Source of the DNA: Candidatus Saccharimonadota bacterium
GTDB lineage: Bacteria; Patescibacteriota; Saccharimonadia; Saccharimonadales; 2-12-FULL-41-12
Direction: 5' to 3'
NCBI GenBank assembly: GCA_022842995.1
Contig: JALHOM010000002.1
Location: 45,552 to 91,491, forward strand
Length of the DNA stretch: 45,940 nt
Part shown: positions 14,488 to 23,900 of the stretch, piece after piece
Layout of the letters: every line of letters starts with the position of its first letter
Numbering within the stretch: the first letter of the stretch is position 1
The notes under the pieces: model-generated
Seen by the model: only the letters and a program-made list of their open reading frames with translations
What the model was told of the DNA's origin: nothing
Databases searched by the model: none
Program-made: the position numbers and the translations under genes

Positions 14488-16182
14488 CTAGTTGGCCGAT
14501 ACTTGGTCATTTCCAAGTATTATAACAAAGTCGGCTTCACCGGGCGATATTGCCGGGTCGGGTATCTGGCTAACTACGGTAACTCCGAAACGTTTTTCAA
14601 GATAACTGAGGGTGTATTTCTTTTGACCTGCACGCATATCGACTATGACGGTCTTTGGATAATTCTTGGTTGGCGCATTGGCTACTTGGGTGATGTTATA
14701 GCCGAACGACTTTAGCTCATCGCCTTTCGTAGAGGCAAGTCCGGCCTTGGTCGTACCGTTCAAGACCATAATATTGGCATTTTCGTTCTTGAGATAACTG
14801 TCTTTAAGTACATTCCGCAGATACGACTGCAACGGCGCAAAATCCGACTGCCCAGCGGCTGGGATTACTATAGAAGTGCCGCCAATACTACTAGTTGTCA
14901 GGAAGTTATTTGGTGGGTCAGCTAGCCCAATTGAGCTGATCTTATCTGACGGGATTTCTTGACTCAGTTGATAGAGCCGCTGCAAGTCCTGAACAGCGAA
15001 GTTAGTCTGTACATGGTCACCAAACGTTCCAAGCAAATTCGAGATCTTTTGAGGGTTAGAGAAGGTGCTCGGCGAGAGAATCTTGTCTTTGAGTGCTGTG
15101 ATGAGCGCTCGCTGCCTTTCGGCACGGTCAAAGTCACCCCGAGGTGAAGTGTGTCGGGACCTAGCATAAGCCAGTGCCTCAAAGCCATCCATCTGCTGCT
15201 GACCCTCTTTGACGTCCAATTTATAATTCTGGCCGTTAATCCGCATGGTCTCTGTAACAGATTGTGGTGCATAGAAATTGACGCCACCAACATTATTAAC
15301 CGCTTGCTCAAAACCGGCAAAATCGACCATAAAACGATAATGAATTGGCAAGCCTAGGGTTTCCTGTATGGTGTCTTCCAGTAATTTGAAGCCGGCTTCA
15401 TTGAGTCTAGGATCGTCTTTAACGCTAATTCTTCCGGTGTTTGATGATGTTTTGCCGGTTGCATATACCGAATTAATCTTCATAGAGCCCATATTCCCAA
15501 CCGGCACATAGAGGTCACGCGGGATGCTGACCAAAGCAGCTTCTTTAGCTAATGGATCGATACTGACTAGAATAATCGTATCAGTCAGGTCTGGCCCGTC
15601 ATGTCCCTCGCCACCACGACCAAGGAGCAGAATATTTACACGCCCATCACCTTCACCATTCAATTTAGAAGGGTCAACGTTTTGCTGCAATGCTGCTGCA
15701 CCGCCGCCGCCTGGCAAGACTTTACGAAGCGTAATATAGCCCTTAAAGACCAAGAAACCTCCGATTAATGTCGCAATAATAAACAGGACGAGGAACGTCA
15801 GCAGAACTTTCTTTTTCTTGGATCGCTTCTTCTTGGTTTTTATCTGCCCGCTATATTTCTTTTTACCAAATAAACCGCGCTTATGCTGAGGCGCTTGTTT
15901 TCGGTCAATGACAAACGTCTCTTGAGCCTGAGGACGTGGTGAGTGCGCCTGAGGAGTCGGTAAAATTTGCTGTTGTTTGTTCGGATGAAAACCATCAGAG
16001 CGCCGAAAGTCGTTAAGGACATTAGACTGTTGTCGAGCATGCGAGCCCTGTGGTCGGGGTCCAGAAGAAGCCCCAAGGGAATTACTTCCACCCTGGTTGA
16101 AGCGTACGGAACCGCGAGAGCTTATGCCATCGATAGGCCCACGTCGCTTAAATTGATTATCTCGTTTTAAATTCTGACTCAT
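14488..16182 (-). CDS. LytR-CpsA-Psr (LCP) family protein with LytR_C domain
   Basis: A 564-aa protein of the family that attaches polymers such as wall teichoic acid or capsule to peptidoglycan from lipid-linked precursors. I start at the ATG at 16182 (MSQNLKRDNQF). A long, basic, Gln/Pro-rich cytoplasmic tail (1-125) precedes one membrane helix (126-147). The LCP domain (about 181-390) has INILLLGRGG-like start, DLTDTIILVSID, the arginine motif VSIPRDLYVPV, and the region RHTSPRGDFDRAERQR; these are the conserved Asp/Arg positions that bind the pyrophosphate and metal. The LytR_C domain (about 470-560) begins IMVLNGTTKAGLA. It is divergent from lepB. Confidence 0.93.
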   Translation of the reverse strand: MSQNLKRDNQFKRRGPIDGISSRGSVRFNQGGSNSLGASSGPRPQGSHARQQSNVLNDFRRSDGFHPNKQQQILPTPQAHSPRPQAQETFVIDRKQAPQHKRGLFGKKKYSGQIKTKKKRSKKKKVLLTFLVLFIIATLIGGFLVFKGYITLRKVLPGGGGAAALQQNVDPSKLNGEGDGRVNILLLGRGGEGHDGPDLTDTIILVSIDPLAKEAALVSIPRDLYVPVGNMGSMKINSVYATGKTSSNTGRISVKDDPRLNEAGFKLLEDTIQETLGLPIHYRFMVDFAGFEQAVNNVGGVNFYAPQSVTETMRINGQNYKLDVKEGQQQMDGFEALAYARSRHTSPRGDFDRAERQRALITALKDKILSPSTFSNPQKISNLLGTFGDHVQTNFAVQDLQRLYQLSQEIPSDKISSIGLADPPNNFLTTSSIGGTSIVIPAAGQSDFAPLQSYLRNVLKDSYLKNENANIMVLNGTTKAGLASTKGDELKSFGYNITQVANAPTKNYPKTVIVDMRAGQKKYTLSYLEKRFGVTVVSQIPDPAISPGEADFVIILGNDQVSAN

Positions 16183-16206
16183 ATAAATACAGGGGATCGA
16201 TATTTC

Positions 16207-16236
16207 AGTATAGCCGTTTATGCCTAGAAACGTAAA
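16207..16236 (-). promoter_or_regulatory. Putative promoter of the LCP gene
   Basis: Minus strand TTTACG (16236-16231), 18-base spacer, TATACT (16212-16207), 24 bases before the ATG. The 137-base divergent region to lepB also ends in AT-rich -10-like sequence just before the lepB ATG. Confidence 0.45.
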
Positions 16237-16319
16237 CCCCAAACGCCCATACTAACTCAAAAAAACAGATATGAAGTTCGTACTTTAAAAAAACAATATA
16301 TGGTACTCTATGTAGGTAT

Positions 16320-17000
16320 ATGCAACCAAACGTACCATCCACAATCCAACTTCCGCCAGACCCAGAAGATCAATCTTACAATTATCAAAGCGGCCGACGA
16401 CCAGATTTAAACGAACCTAAGTTTAGCCGTTTACGCGAACATCTCTCGACGGTAATGATCCTTATTACGGCGCCGTTATTGGCAATATTGATTACGGCTT
16501 TTATCTTCAGGACTTATCAGGTAGACGGCCCAAGCATGGAGACCACTCTTCAGGACAATGATCGACTTATTATAAATAAAATTCCTAAAACAATTTCACG
16601 AGTAACAAACAAGGATTATATTCCGGATCGCTACGATATAATCGTCTTAACACACACCGGCCAATTTAACGGCAGTAGCCAGTCAAGTGAAAAGCAACTC
16701 ATCAAACGCGTTATTGGCCTTCCTGGTGACAGGGTTGTCGTGAAAAATGGTCTCGTAACGGTTTTTAATCAAGAAAATCCAAACGGGTTTTTGGTTGATA
16801 AATTCGGCCCAGAAGCTGCGGTTGTCGATTCTACGATCGGCGACGTCGACGAGACGGTCAAAGATGGCGAAGTCTTCGTAATGGGCGATAACCGAGGTAA
16901 TTCACTCGATTCACGCAACCTTGGTAGCGTACGCTCCGAAGATATTATCGGTGTTTTAACTTTCCGAATTTACCCTTTTGATAAATGGGGAACTTTTTAG
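16320..17000 (+). CDS. lepB: Signal peptidase I
   Basis: A 226-aa type I signal peptidase, which cleaves signal peptides of exported proteins at the outer face of the membrane. A 40-residue Pro-rich cytoplasmic start is followed by one membrane helix (about 44-64). The catalytic Ser is Ser72 in DGPSMETTL (box B) and the general base Lys129 is in QLIKRVIGLPGD (box D). Box E reads MGDNRGNSLDSRNLG. This is the Gram-positive-like, single-helix arrangement. It ends at the edge of repeat R5 and converges with parB. Substrates would include the 270-aa protein at 32988-33800, which has a cleavable-looking signal. Confidence 0.95.
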   Translation: MQPNVPSTIQLPPDPEDQSYNYQSGRRPDLNEPKFSRLREHLSTVMILITAPLLAILITAFIFRTYQVDGPSMETTLQDNDRLIINKIPKTISRVTNKDYIPDRYDIIVLTHTGQFNGSSQSSEKQLIKRVIGLPGDRVVVKNGLVTVFNQENPNGFLVDKFGPEAAVVDSTIGDVDETVKDGEVFVMGDNRGNSLDSRNLGSVRSEDIIGVLTFRIYPFDKWGTF

Positions 17001-17303
17001 TAATTTGAAAATAGAAATTGGGAATTGGAAAATAGCGTGAACGATGAGTTATGAGTCAAGAAACAGTTTCTCGTGACTAGTTACTCGTAGCTCGTTATCT
17101 TTAATCTTTAAACTTTTATCTTTACGCTCACGCGTTAGTTTCTCGGAGCTCGAAATGCGAAAATCCAGCTCTGGATTGCTCTTTTTATTTGCCGAAGGCA
17201 AACCTTATCTCACGACTCTTATCTCATGACTCAAGACTACAGACTCATAGCTGTAAACCGTTATCCGTTAACTGTAGACTGTTAACCCAAGATCTTCATC
17301 AAA
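17001..17303. repeat. Dispersed intergenic repeat, long copy R5, inverted relative to R4
   Basis: Fills the 303 bases between the convergent lepB and parB stops. It contains TTTAATCTTTAAACTTTTATC and CGCTCACGCG near 17100-17134, a 29-bp block at 17142-17170 that is the exact reverse complement of 12297-12325, a 22-base hairpin block (17183-17204) matching 12262-12283 in reverse, and runs of ACTCATGACTCAAG-type words. No ORF or T-tract terminator is present. Confidence 0.75.
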
Positions 17304-18173
17304 CTACGCGAGGTGCTTAAGGAAATCGGCGAGCTCTTGATCTGTTTTGAATTTCACATTTACACTATGACTACGCGAGGTTGATAGAATCGTAACTTTA
17401 GAAGCCGCAAATTTTTCAACAATATGGCGCTCCGACGTACTATAAGCTGATTTTTTCACTGCTTTTTTCGGAGTGTCGACAACTTCTTTGCCCTTAAGAG
17501 TTTTGACGAAATTCTCTGCCTGCCTAACCGACCAACCGTCTTTGACGATATGATTAACGAGCTGTTTTTGGACGGACGATTGATCTTTCAAAGATAAAAC
17601 CGCTCGCGCATGCCCTTCGCTAATCTGGCCCCTGTCCAGAGCCTCGCGAGCGAAGTCCGGCAACTGCAAAAGTCTCACAATATTACTAACAGTCGTATAT
17701 GCCTTGCCTAAACGGGTAGCAATGGTGTGCAAATCCATGCTGAATTGTTCATGTAACCGGGCAATAGAAATTGCCTGCTCCATCGGCGACAAATCAACGC
17801 GTTGCATATTTTCAACCAAACCAACTTCCAGTCTCTCGAGCTCTTTCATACTTCTGACCAGTGCCGGTACGTGCGTTAAGCCTGCTTTCTTAGCGGCCCG
17901 ATAACGACGCTCTCCTGCAATAATCTGATAATTGCCAGAAGCTTCAAGGTTCGTAACTACTAAAGGCTGTAGGACGCCGTAGCGTTTTATGGAATCAGCT
18001 AGCTCACTGATGGCTGCCGAATCGAAATGCCGTCGTGGCTGTTTAGGGTCGGCAACAATACCACTGATAGCAATTTTTTGAATACGCTCACCACGATCAA
18101 TTAAAACCGAGCTATCAAAATCATCAGGCAGTAAACTGCCGAATCCTTTCCCTAGGCCTCTTTTTGTACTCAT
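17304..18173 (-). CDS. parB: Chromosome partitioning protein ParB
   Basis: A 289-aa ParB/Spo0J protein that loads on parS sites, forms a CTP-dependent clamp and works with ParA in chromosome segregation. The start KRGLGKGFGSLLPDD is the typical ParA-interacting N-terminus. The ParB/CTPase domain has GERRYRAAKKAG (87-98) and ENMQRVDLSPMEQA (121-134). A helix-turn-helix follows (IATRLGKAYTTVSNIVRLL, 151-169). The C-terminal dimerisation domain is short. Its ATG directly abuts the parA stop codon, so the two are translationally coupled. I see no canonical TGTTTCACGTGAAACA parS in the window; the palindromes at 5439 and 19159 are candidates for a different binding site. Confidence 0.95.
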   Translation of the reverse strand: MSTKRGLGKGFGSLLPDDFDSSVLIDRGERIQKIAISGIVADPKQPRRHFDSAAISELADSIKRYGVLQPLVVTNLEASGNYQIIAGERRYRAAKKAGLTHVPALVRSMKELERLEVGLVENMQRVDLSPMEQAISIARLHEQFSMDLHTIATRLGKAYTTVSNIVRLLQLPDFAREALDRGQISEGHARAVLSLKDQSSVQKQLVNHIVKDGWSVRQAENFVKTLKGKEVVDTPKKAVKKSAYSTSERHIVEKFAASKVTILSTSRSHSVNVKFKTDQELADFLKHLA

Positions 18174-18950
18174 TTATTTATTGCCTTCCAGGCGCTTGGC
18201 CAGCTCACGTGCTACATTTTTATACGCTTTGGCCCCACGGCTCCATTTATCATACTCATCAATGGGCACACCGTAACTCGGAGCTTCGGCTAGACGAATG
18301 TTTCGCGGGATAACAGTTTCTAGCAATTTACCTTTGAAATGTTTCTCGACTTCATCGTAGACCTGACGAGACAAAGACGTCCTTTTGTCATACATTGTCA
18401 TTAATACGCCCAATAATTCCAAGTCTGGGTTATAGCGGGACTGAACCTGTTGCATGACTTGAAGCAACTGGCTCAAGCCCTCGAGCGCATAGTATTCTGC
18501 CTGCACCGGAATCAAGATATAGTCAGCCGCCACTAGTGCGTTTATGGTCAGTAGGCTCAGTGCCGGCGGACAATCGATAATTATGTAGTCATACTCAAGA
18601 TCGTCGATCGCAGTTTTTAAAATAAATTCTCGCCGATCTCTGGTGGCAATGTCAATTTCGGCACTGGCAAGTCTAGGGTCTGCTGGTAAAATTGAAATGT
18701 TCTTGATTTTTGTTTTTTGGATAGTAGAAGATACCGCCGTACCCGAAACCAGTACGTCGCACAATGTTGAGTTCAATCCTGACAACGAAACCCCGAGACC
18801 ACTCGTGGCATTTGCCTGCGGATCAGAGTCAATCAACAACACTGTCTGCTTTTGCTTGCCCAAAGCAGAAGCGATATTAATAGCGGTCGTTGTTTTACCT
18901 ACCCCACCCTTTTGATTCAAAACTGCAATCACAGTTGCTTTTTGTTTCAT
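18174..18950 (-). CDS. parA: Chromosome partitioning ATPase ParA/Soj
   Basis: A 258-aa ParA. The deviant Walker A is NQKGGVGKTTTAIN (12-25, with Lys14 and Lys19), Walker A' is LLIDSDPQANATSGLG, and Walker B is YIIIDCPPALSLLT. The block KGKLLETVIPRNIRLAEAPSYG near the C-terminus is standard for chromosomal Soj-type ATPases. There is no N-terminal DNA-binding extension, so it is not a plasmid type Ia ParA. GAGGTAGG about 6-13 bases before the ATG is the ribosome site. A 521-base gap with a degenerate copy of the 42-bp palindrome lies upstream. Confidence 0.96.
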   Translation of the reverse strand: MKQKATVIAVLNQKGGVGKTTTAINIASALGKQKQTVLLIDSDPQANATSGLGVSLSGLNSTLCDVLVSGTAVSSTIQKTKIKNISILPADPRLASAEIDIATRDRREFILKTAIDDLEYDYIIIDCPPALSLLTINALVAADYILIPVQAEYYALEGLSQLLQVMQQVQSRYNPDLELLGVLMTMYDKRTSLSRQVYDEVEKHFKGKLLETVIPRNIRLAEAPSYGVPIDEYDKWSRGAKAYKNVARELAKRLEGNK

Positions 18951-19158
18951 ATATATCCTACCTCAATATACGTTACCATTTTACAGATCGTTCGTAAATC
19001 CCTGCGTACCCATTCACCACCTTTGCAACATAAAGGCAGGCTCATCAGACTATAGTTGGTATCAATAGGCTGTAGCTACTACTAAGCAAATAGCAGTCAT
19101 TAATACGCCAAATCTAAATGCTTAAGTTTCAGCATTATTCAATCATCACCCCTGAAAC

Positions 19159-19200
19159 CCGTGTAAATGTTGTACGCGATCGTGTATTTTATTTACCTGG
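19159..19200. promoter_or_regulatory. Degenerate copy of the 42-bp palindrome, upstream of parA
   Basis: Same length and centre geometry as 5439-5480. It keeps TGTAAAT, TTGTACGCGATCG and the outer CC/GG, and 13 of 21 base pairs of the dyad remain. The flanks are also alike (a C-rich run before it and GG-T-ATTTTTG after it). It lies about 210 bases from the parA ATG. The remaining gap (18951-19158) is AT-rich and presumably carries the parA promoter. Confidence 0.65.
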
Positions 19201-19253
19201 TATTTTTGGCCAGTCATTGGGGTTAAGGGTGGTCGTTCGAAAAAGGTCTATCG

Positions 19254-19421
19254 ATGAGTGTGTTTTATGAACCGCTGGGTATGGAGGGCGACCTTAAGAT
19301 ATATCTGGAATTAATAATGTACGATAGGGTGTTTAAATTCGGTTACCGTAAAGTTCGTAATTTATACGTAGCTTATCCGGAGGACACGGTGAATGGTAGC
19401 AAAATGTTGCAAAGGTTTTGA
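19254..19421 (+). CDS. Possible small protein, 55 aa (doubtful)
   Basis: A 55-codon frame on the plus strand, MSVFYEPLGMEGDLKIYLEL at the start and SKMLQRF at the end, stopping with TGA. AAAAAGG lies about 10 bases before the ATG. The composition is protein-like (charged, with aromatic residues), but there is no recognisable domain and the frame is short. It lies between the palindrome at 19159-19200 and the end of the beta-helix gene on the other strand. It could equally be chance. Confidence 0.25.
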   Translation: MSVFYEPLGMEGDLKIYLELIMYDRVFKFGYRKVRNLYVAYPEDTVNGSKMLQRF

Positions 19422-19471
19422 GTTGTCTACGCCCCTGACTACCGTAAAGAGAGGATCTCGCAAGCCGAGGG

Positions 19472-20950
19472 CTAAGCTGACAGATGAGCCTTGCGCAAAT
19501 ATAGATACGCGCCCAAGGATAACCACGCCAGAATTTGAGTGGTGATAAAGAAATTAACGATCACTTTGGGCAAGCCAACTTCTACACCAAATAGCGAAGC
19601 AAATTCCGTAGAACTTTCATCAACAAACACATCCGAACCTTGCTCGGACAGATCTAGTATCGACTGTTCTGGAGGCTGGTCCGCAAAGTTCATCGCTGCC
19701 TCATCATTGATAAAATTCTCCTCGCCAACAATATCCTGAGCTGCCACATTTTCATTAGCCGCGCTTGACTCAGTAACAGCCGAGGAACCTGCTTGAGTGG
19801 TAGTTGTTTTTGTTGATCCTGGTGTTTTTGGAGACGACGATGCACTGCCACTAGGCGGTGCTACACCAGCAGGAGGAGGAACAGGAGCGGCTGGTGGTGG
19901 TGTAGCTGGTGGTGGTGTAGCCAGCGGCTGAACGCCCTTACCGGCACATGGACTGCCCGGTTTTAAGGTAAAATCTTTTGCGGCACGATTGTTATACAGC
20001 GGGTCGGCATTTATATTTCCACTCTGTGAAATATGCGAAGTGCCACCCTGGATGTTTCCTTTTGCGCCATTAAAGACACAGTTATTATTCGCCTGATTTC
20101 CTGTCCCTGGTCCACCACCCCACCAGTAGGCAATATTGTAGTCTTTCCATGAATTAGTGATAATGTTATTTCTCAAAATATTATTGCTCGATTTAATCGG
20201 GTAGCCCGATTCCGATGAAAAAGTTACGCCACGGGCCGTGTTATCAATAGTGTTATATTCGACTATCGAATCCTGAGCCGACGGATAAAATTGAATCGCA
20301 AAGTCAGGACTGTCATAGATGTAATTATTAGTAACTCGGGCACCGATGGAATGAGCCAGATAAATTCCCTGATCTAACACCCCCCGACCACAATCATGAA
20401 TTCTGTTCCTGTCAATAACCGTATTACGCGGCTTTATTGACCCATCCGAAGGACCAACCAAAATACAAATACCGCGAGATGTGCCGATATTCACAATTTC
20501 ATTGCCCCTGAGCGTCACGTTGTCACCGGTGATAAACGGGCTTCGGACATCACCATTGGCATTCAAGTATACGTTTGTGATCGTAATATTCGAACCGGAA
20601 ATACCTAAGAAGCCAATAATTTTTGCTTGAGATGACTGGCCAGGAATTGTTGTGACCGTGACTCCTGCCCTACTTATTGTTCCCCCGCTAAAGTTACCTG
20701 TTCCCTGCAAACAAAGCGTCTGCCCAGATGACATTGTGGAGGCAGCCGAAGACACAGAGCCAGAGGTGATGGTTTTGCTGCAACCAGGCGTCTGTGCGCC
20801 AGAATAATTGTTACGATTACCTATGAAAAACACCGAAAAAATCAGCACACCAATGACCACCGGGAAAACAACCATTAGAGTTGCAATATTTCGAACATGT
20901 CTAATATTGGCGGTGTTGTACGATTGGGGGTCAAGGCTAGACTTCTGCAT
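19472..20950 (-). CDS. Surface parallel beta-helix protein with two membrane anchors
   Basis: A 492-aa protein. An N-terminal membrane helix (about 22-44) is preceded by IRHVRN. Residues about 55-345 form a right-handed parallel beta-helix with short imperfect coils rich in Asn and Ile/Val (ITITNVYLNANGDVRSPFI, TVIDRNRIHDCGRG, ARVTNNYIYDSPDFAIQFY, SIVEYNTIDNTARGV). Such folds bind or cut polysaccharides or act as adhesins; no lyase active site is evident. A Pro-rich linker (PPPATPPPAAPVPPP) and a Ser/Thr-rich, then acidic, stretch lead to a C-terminal membrane helix (about 465-485) with a basic tail. The N-terminal anchor resembles that of the dehydrogenase-like protein at 33943-36270. It follows the giant gene after 9 bases, last in the operon. 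Confidence 0.85.
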   Translation of the reverse strand: MQKSSLDPQSYNTANIRHVRNIATLMVVFPVVIGVLIFSVFFIGNRNNYSGAQTPGCSKTITSGSVSSAASTMSSGQTLCLQGTGNFSGGTISRAGVTVTTIPGQSSQAKIIGFLGISGSNITITNVYLNANGDVRSPFITGDNVTLRGNEIVNIGTSRGICILVGPSDGSIKPRNTVIDRNRIHDCGRGVLDQGIYLAHSIGARVTNNYIYDSPDFAIQFYPSAQDSIVEYNTIDNTARGVTFSSESGYPIKSSNNILRNNIITNSWKDYNIAYWWGGGPGTGNQANNNCVFNGAKGNIQGGTSHISQSGNINADPLYNNRAAKDFTLKPGSPCAGKGVQPLATPPPATPPPAAPVPPPAGVAPPSGSASSSPKTPGSTKTTTTQAGSSAVTESSAANENVAAQDIVGEENFINDEAAMNFADQPPEQSILDLSEQGSDVFVDESSTEFASLFGVEVGLPKVIVNFFITTQILAWLSLGAYLYLRKAHLSA

Positions 20951-20959
20951 TCCCTACCC

Positions 20960-23900
20960 TTACTCGACAATGAAGTAGTTAAATTTGTAGGTCTTGTTTG
21001 GCTCTGGCTGAGTAGTCGCGCCGAGCACGAATTCTTCAGTAGTTTGCGATACGTAACCACCAAGCATTGCCGATTCGCGGCCAACTGGGGTGATAACTAC
21101 GCGTGGGTCACGGTCGTATTTTTCAAAGAAGAGTACTTTGACGAGGTCACCAGGCTGCAAGCTTTGCGAGCCAGTTGTTAAGGTCAGCGCTCCAGCAGAA
21201 TCATTCCCGTCGATGGTAATAGTCGCGTTGTTGCCAGCCGATGGCAAGACCGAGACTGTTGGGACTTCCCCGCCGGTGCTAATGTGACCGTTCACGACCA
21301 ATCGACCAGTAGTTAATGTTCCTGCAACCGTTAAGTTACCGCCAATTGTTGCGTCGCCAGCGACGGCCAAGTTACCGCCGAGCGAGATATCGCCCGTCGT
21401 GTTGATATTGCCGGTTACCATAACGCCACCCTGGACATTGAGCGTTCCGATCTCGGCGCTGTTTACCTGTAGCATTCCGCTAACCGACGGTTCGTAGTAG
21501 CTGATATTGATGAAGGTCAAAACCTTGCCAGTCCCTTGGCCATTAAATGCTTCTAATGACTTACCGACAGTTGGGCCTGGCTGAATTGCCTTCATCGCAT
21601 ACCCAGGAGTTGAACTAGAAGTAAGGTAATCACCAGGCAAGATAGGGCCGTTTTCATCTGTCACGTTTACCGGAACTCGACCAGCAAGAGCGATCGGAAT
21701 TGGGCGAGCACCATTGATGTGCGTTTCGGCCTGGCTTAGCCTTAGACCTGGTTTTTCAGAGAAGACGCCAAGGATAGTGGAGTCGTTTGAGGTCTGCGTA
21801 CGGCGCACAAAACCAGTTTCGTTTGGATCGATAGACACGAGGCTGCCCGGGAGAATATCTTCGTCACGAGTTGGGTAATCTTCAGCGATATCGTAGGCAC
21901 CAAAGGCGGTTGTAATACCGTGAGAGAAGAGGAAGGAGCCGTTGCTACCCATACCAGGGCTAGCCCCAGACTGTTGTTCGGCTGCGAAGCTAATACTACC
22001 TTCGTTATAGAAGCTCTGAAGTTCTGCGCCATCGTTATCTGATGCAGCACCGAAACGAAGGGCAAAAGACTGTCCTTCAACCGCAGCATATGAGTAAACT
22101 TCGGCTAGGTTTGTTTCAAAAATCGATGTAAATAACTGACCATTCCAGACAGCTAGCGAAGTAACACTGTCGATAGCTGTCGAGACGAACGTACCGGAAG
22201 CAGAGTTGATTCTCGTCAATACATCGCTTCCATCGTAGCGACAAAGCTCCGCTTGTCCGGTAGCTGTAACCGTCGTTTCCGTACCAATGTACAGATGGCC
22301 GTTATATACGGTCATTGCTCTGATAGTGTCTACTCCAGTTGCGCCACAAATTGCTCCATCAACTGCATGAATCTGTGCAAAGTTGCCGGTCGTTCCACCG
22401 TCGTAGCGATAAATTTCGGCATTATTGGCTTCATTGGTTGCCGCGTACATCGAGCCATTATAGACAGCGAGCGACCAGATTCCATCTATTCCAGCACGCT
22501 GAGTAGGAACCACTGTTCCGGCTGTTGCCGAACTGACGCGAGTCCAGGTTGTGCCACCATCGTAGCGACAAATTTCGGCCGCACCAACTTCTTGCGTGCC
22601 AACATATAGCTGAGAATCATACGAAACCATGGACGTAATGCCATCGACGTTGGCTTGGCCACAAATAGTCCCGTCCGCCGCATGAACTACAGTAAAGTCA
22701 CCGGCCGAACCATTATATCGATAAATTTGAGCAACATCATTTTCGTAAGTTCCGAAATATAACTGACCATTTACTACTGTAGACTTGAATACCTGGTCGA
22801 TAGCTGTACGACCCAATGTTGCTATCGTGCCTGGCGTTGCAGTACTTACTCGCGTCCAAGTAGTACCACCGTCATAGCGACAAATTTCGGCCTGACCGGT
22901 GGCAGTTACGGTTGTTGATGTGCCGACATACATATAACCGCCGTGCACTACCATGGTCGTGATGGCATCGACTCCGGTTTGACCACAAATATTTCCATCG
23001 GTTGTGTGGATTTGAGTCCAGATATTGTTTCCATCGTAACGGTACACCTCAGCAGCATCGTTCTCCTGTGTGCCGACATACAATGATCCGTTGTAGACGA
23101 CCGATGACATAACGCCATCTACCGCAATCTGACTACCCGCCGCTGTAATCCTACCCGCTGTAGAGTTGGTTGCTCTGGCGATAGCCGTGGTCGAATCGGC
23201 ACGCTTACCGACCTTTATGTCACCCATGAAGTAACTGTTCCCACCGACACCAAGGTCACTAGCGATCATCGCATCACCGCCAACATTTAGCGCTCCACCT
23301 ACCCTGGTATTGTTATCGACAAACAAATCTTGCGCAGCAAGCGTTGAGACCTCAACATTACCAGCTTGAAGCTGCTGCAAATAGGCTCCACCCAGATCAT
23401 AGACCTCAAAGGTATCGCCAATATAGGTTGGTATGTAGGCGTAGCGACCTTGGATCTCTAAGTCGTATGCTTCTGTTCCGCTCAATACGACTGAGCCGAC
23501 TACCGATGGTGCAGTCGGGGTTGATACATCGAAGATATGGAGCCGGTTCGAGGTGAATGTCGTAACACCGTAAACGTATTGACCGCTAATCCTGAGAGAT
23601 CGAAGCCCATTGCCGGCGGCAGTTGCAACGGTGCCAATCTGGCTCATAGAGGCCGGGTTTTCAACATCGAAGATTTTTAATGTCGACGTAGGCTGCTCGT
23701 CTCCGAGGTACGCATATCTGCCACTGACAACAACCGAAACAACCGCATGAGTAGTTGCCACCGAACCGGCAGAAGTTATCGCATATGGGTTACTGATATC
23801 AAAGACTTCAAGAACGGCTGGCGCCACATTATTCACCACGTAAAGATAGCGACCTTGTAGATATGCATCTTGCGGGTCAGGATTTACCAGCGAACTAGAT

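Noticed and set aside
17304-19200. Canonical parS (TGTTTCACGTGAAACA) near parAB
   Set aside because: I looked for the motif and close variants and did not find it in the window; the palindromes are listed as separate candidates.
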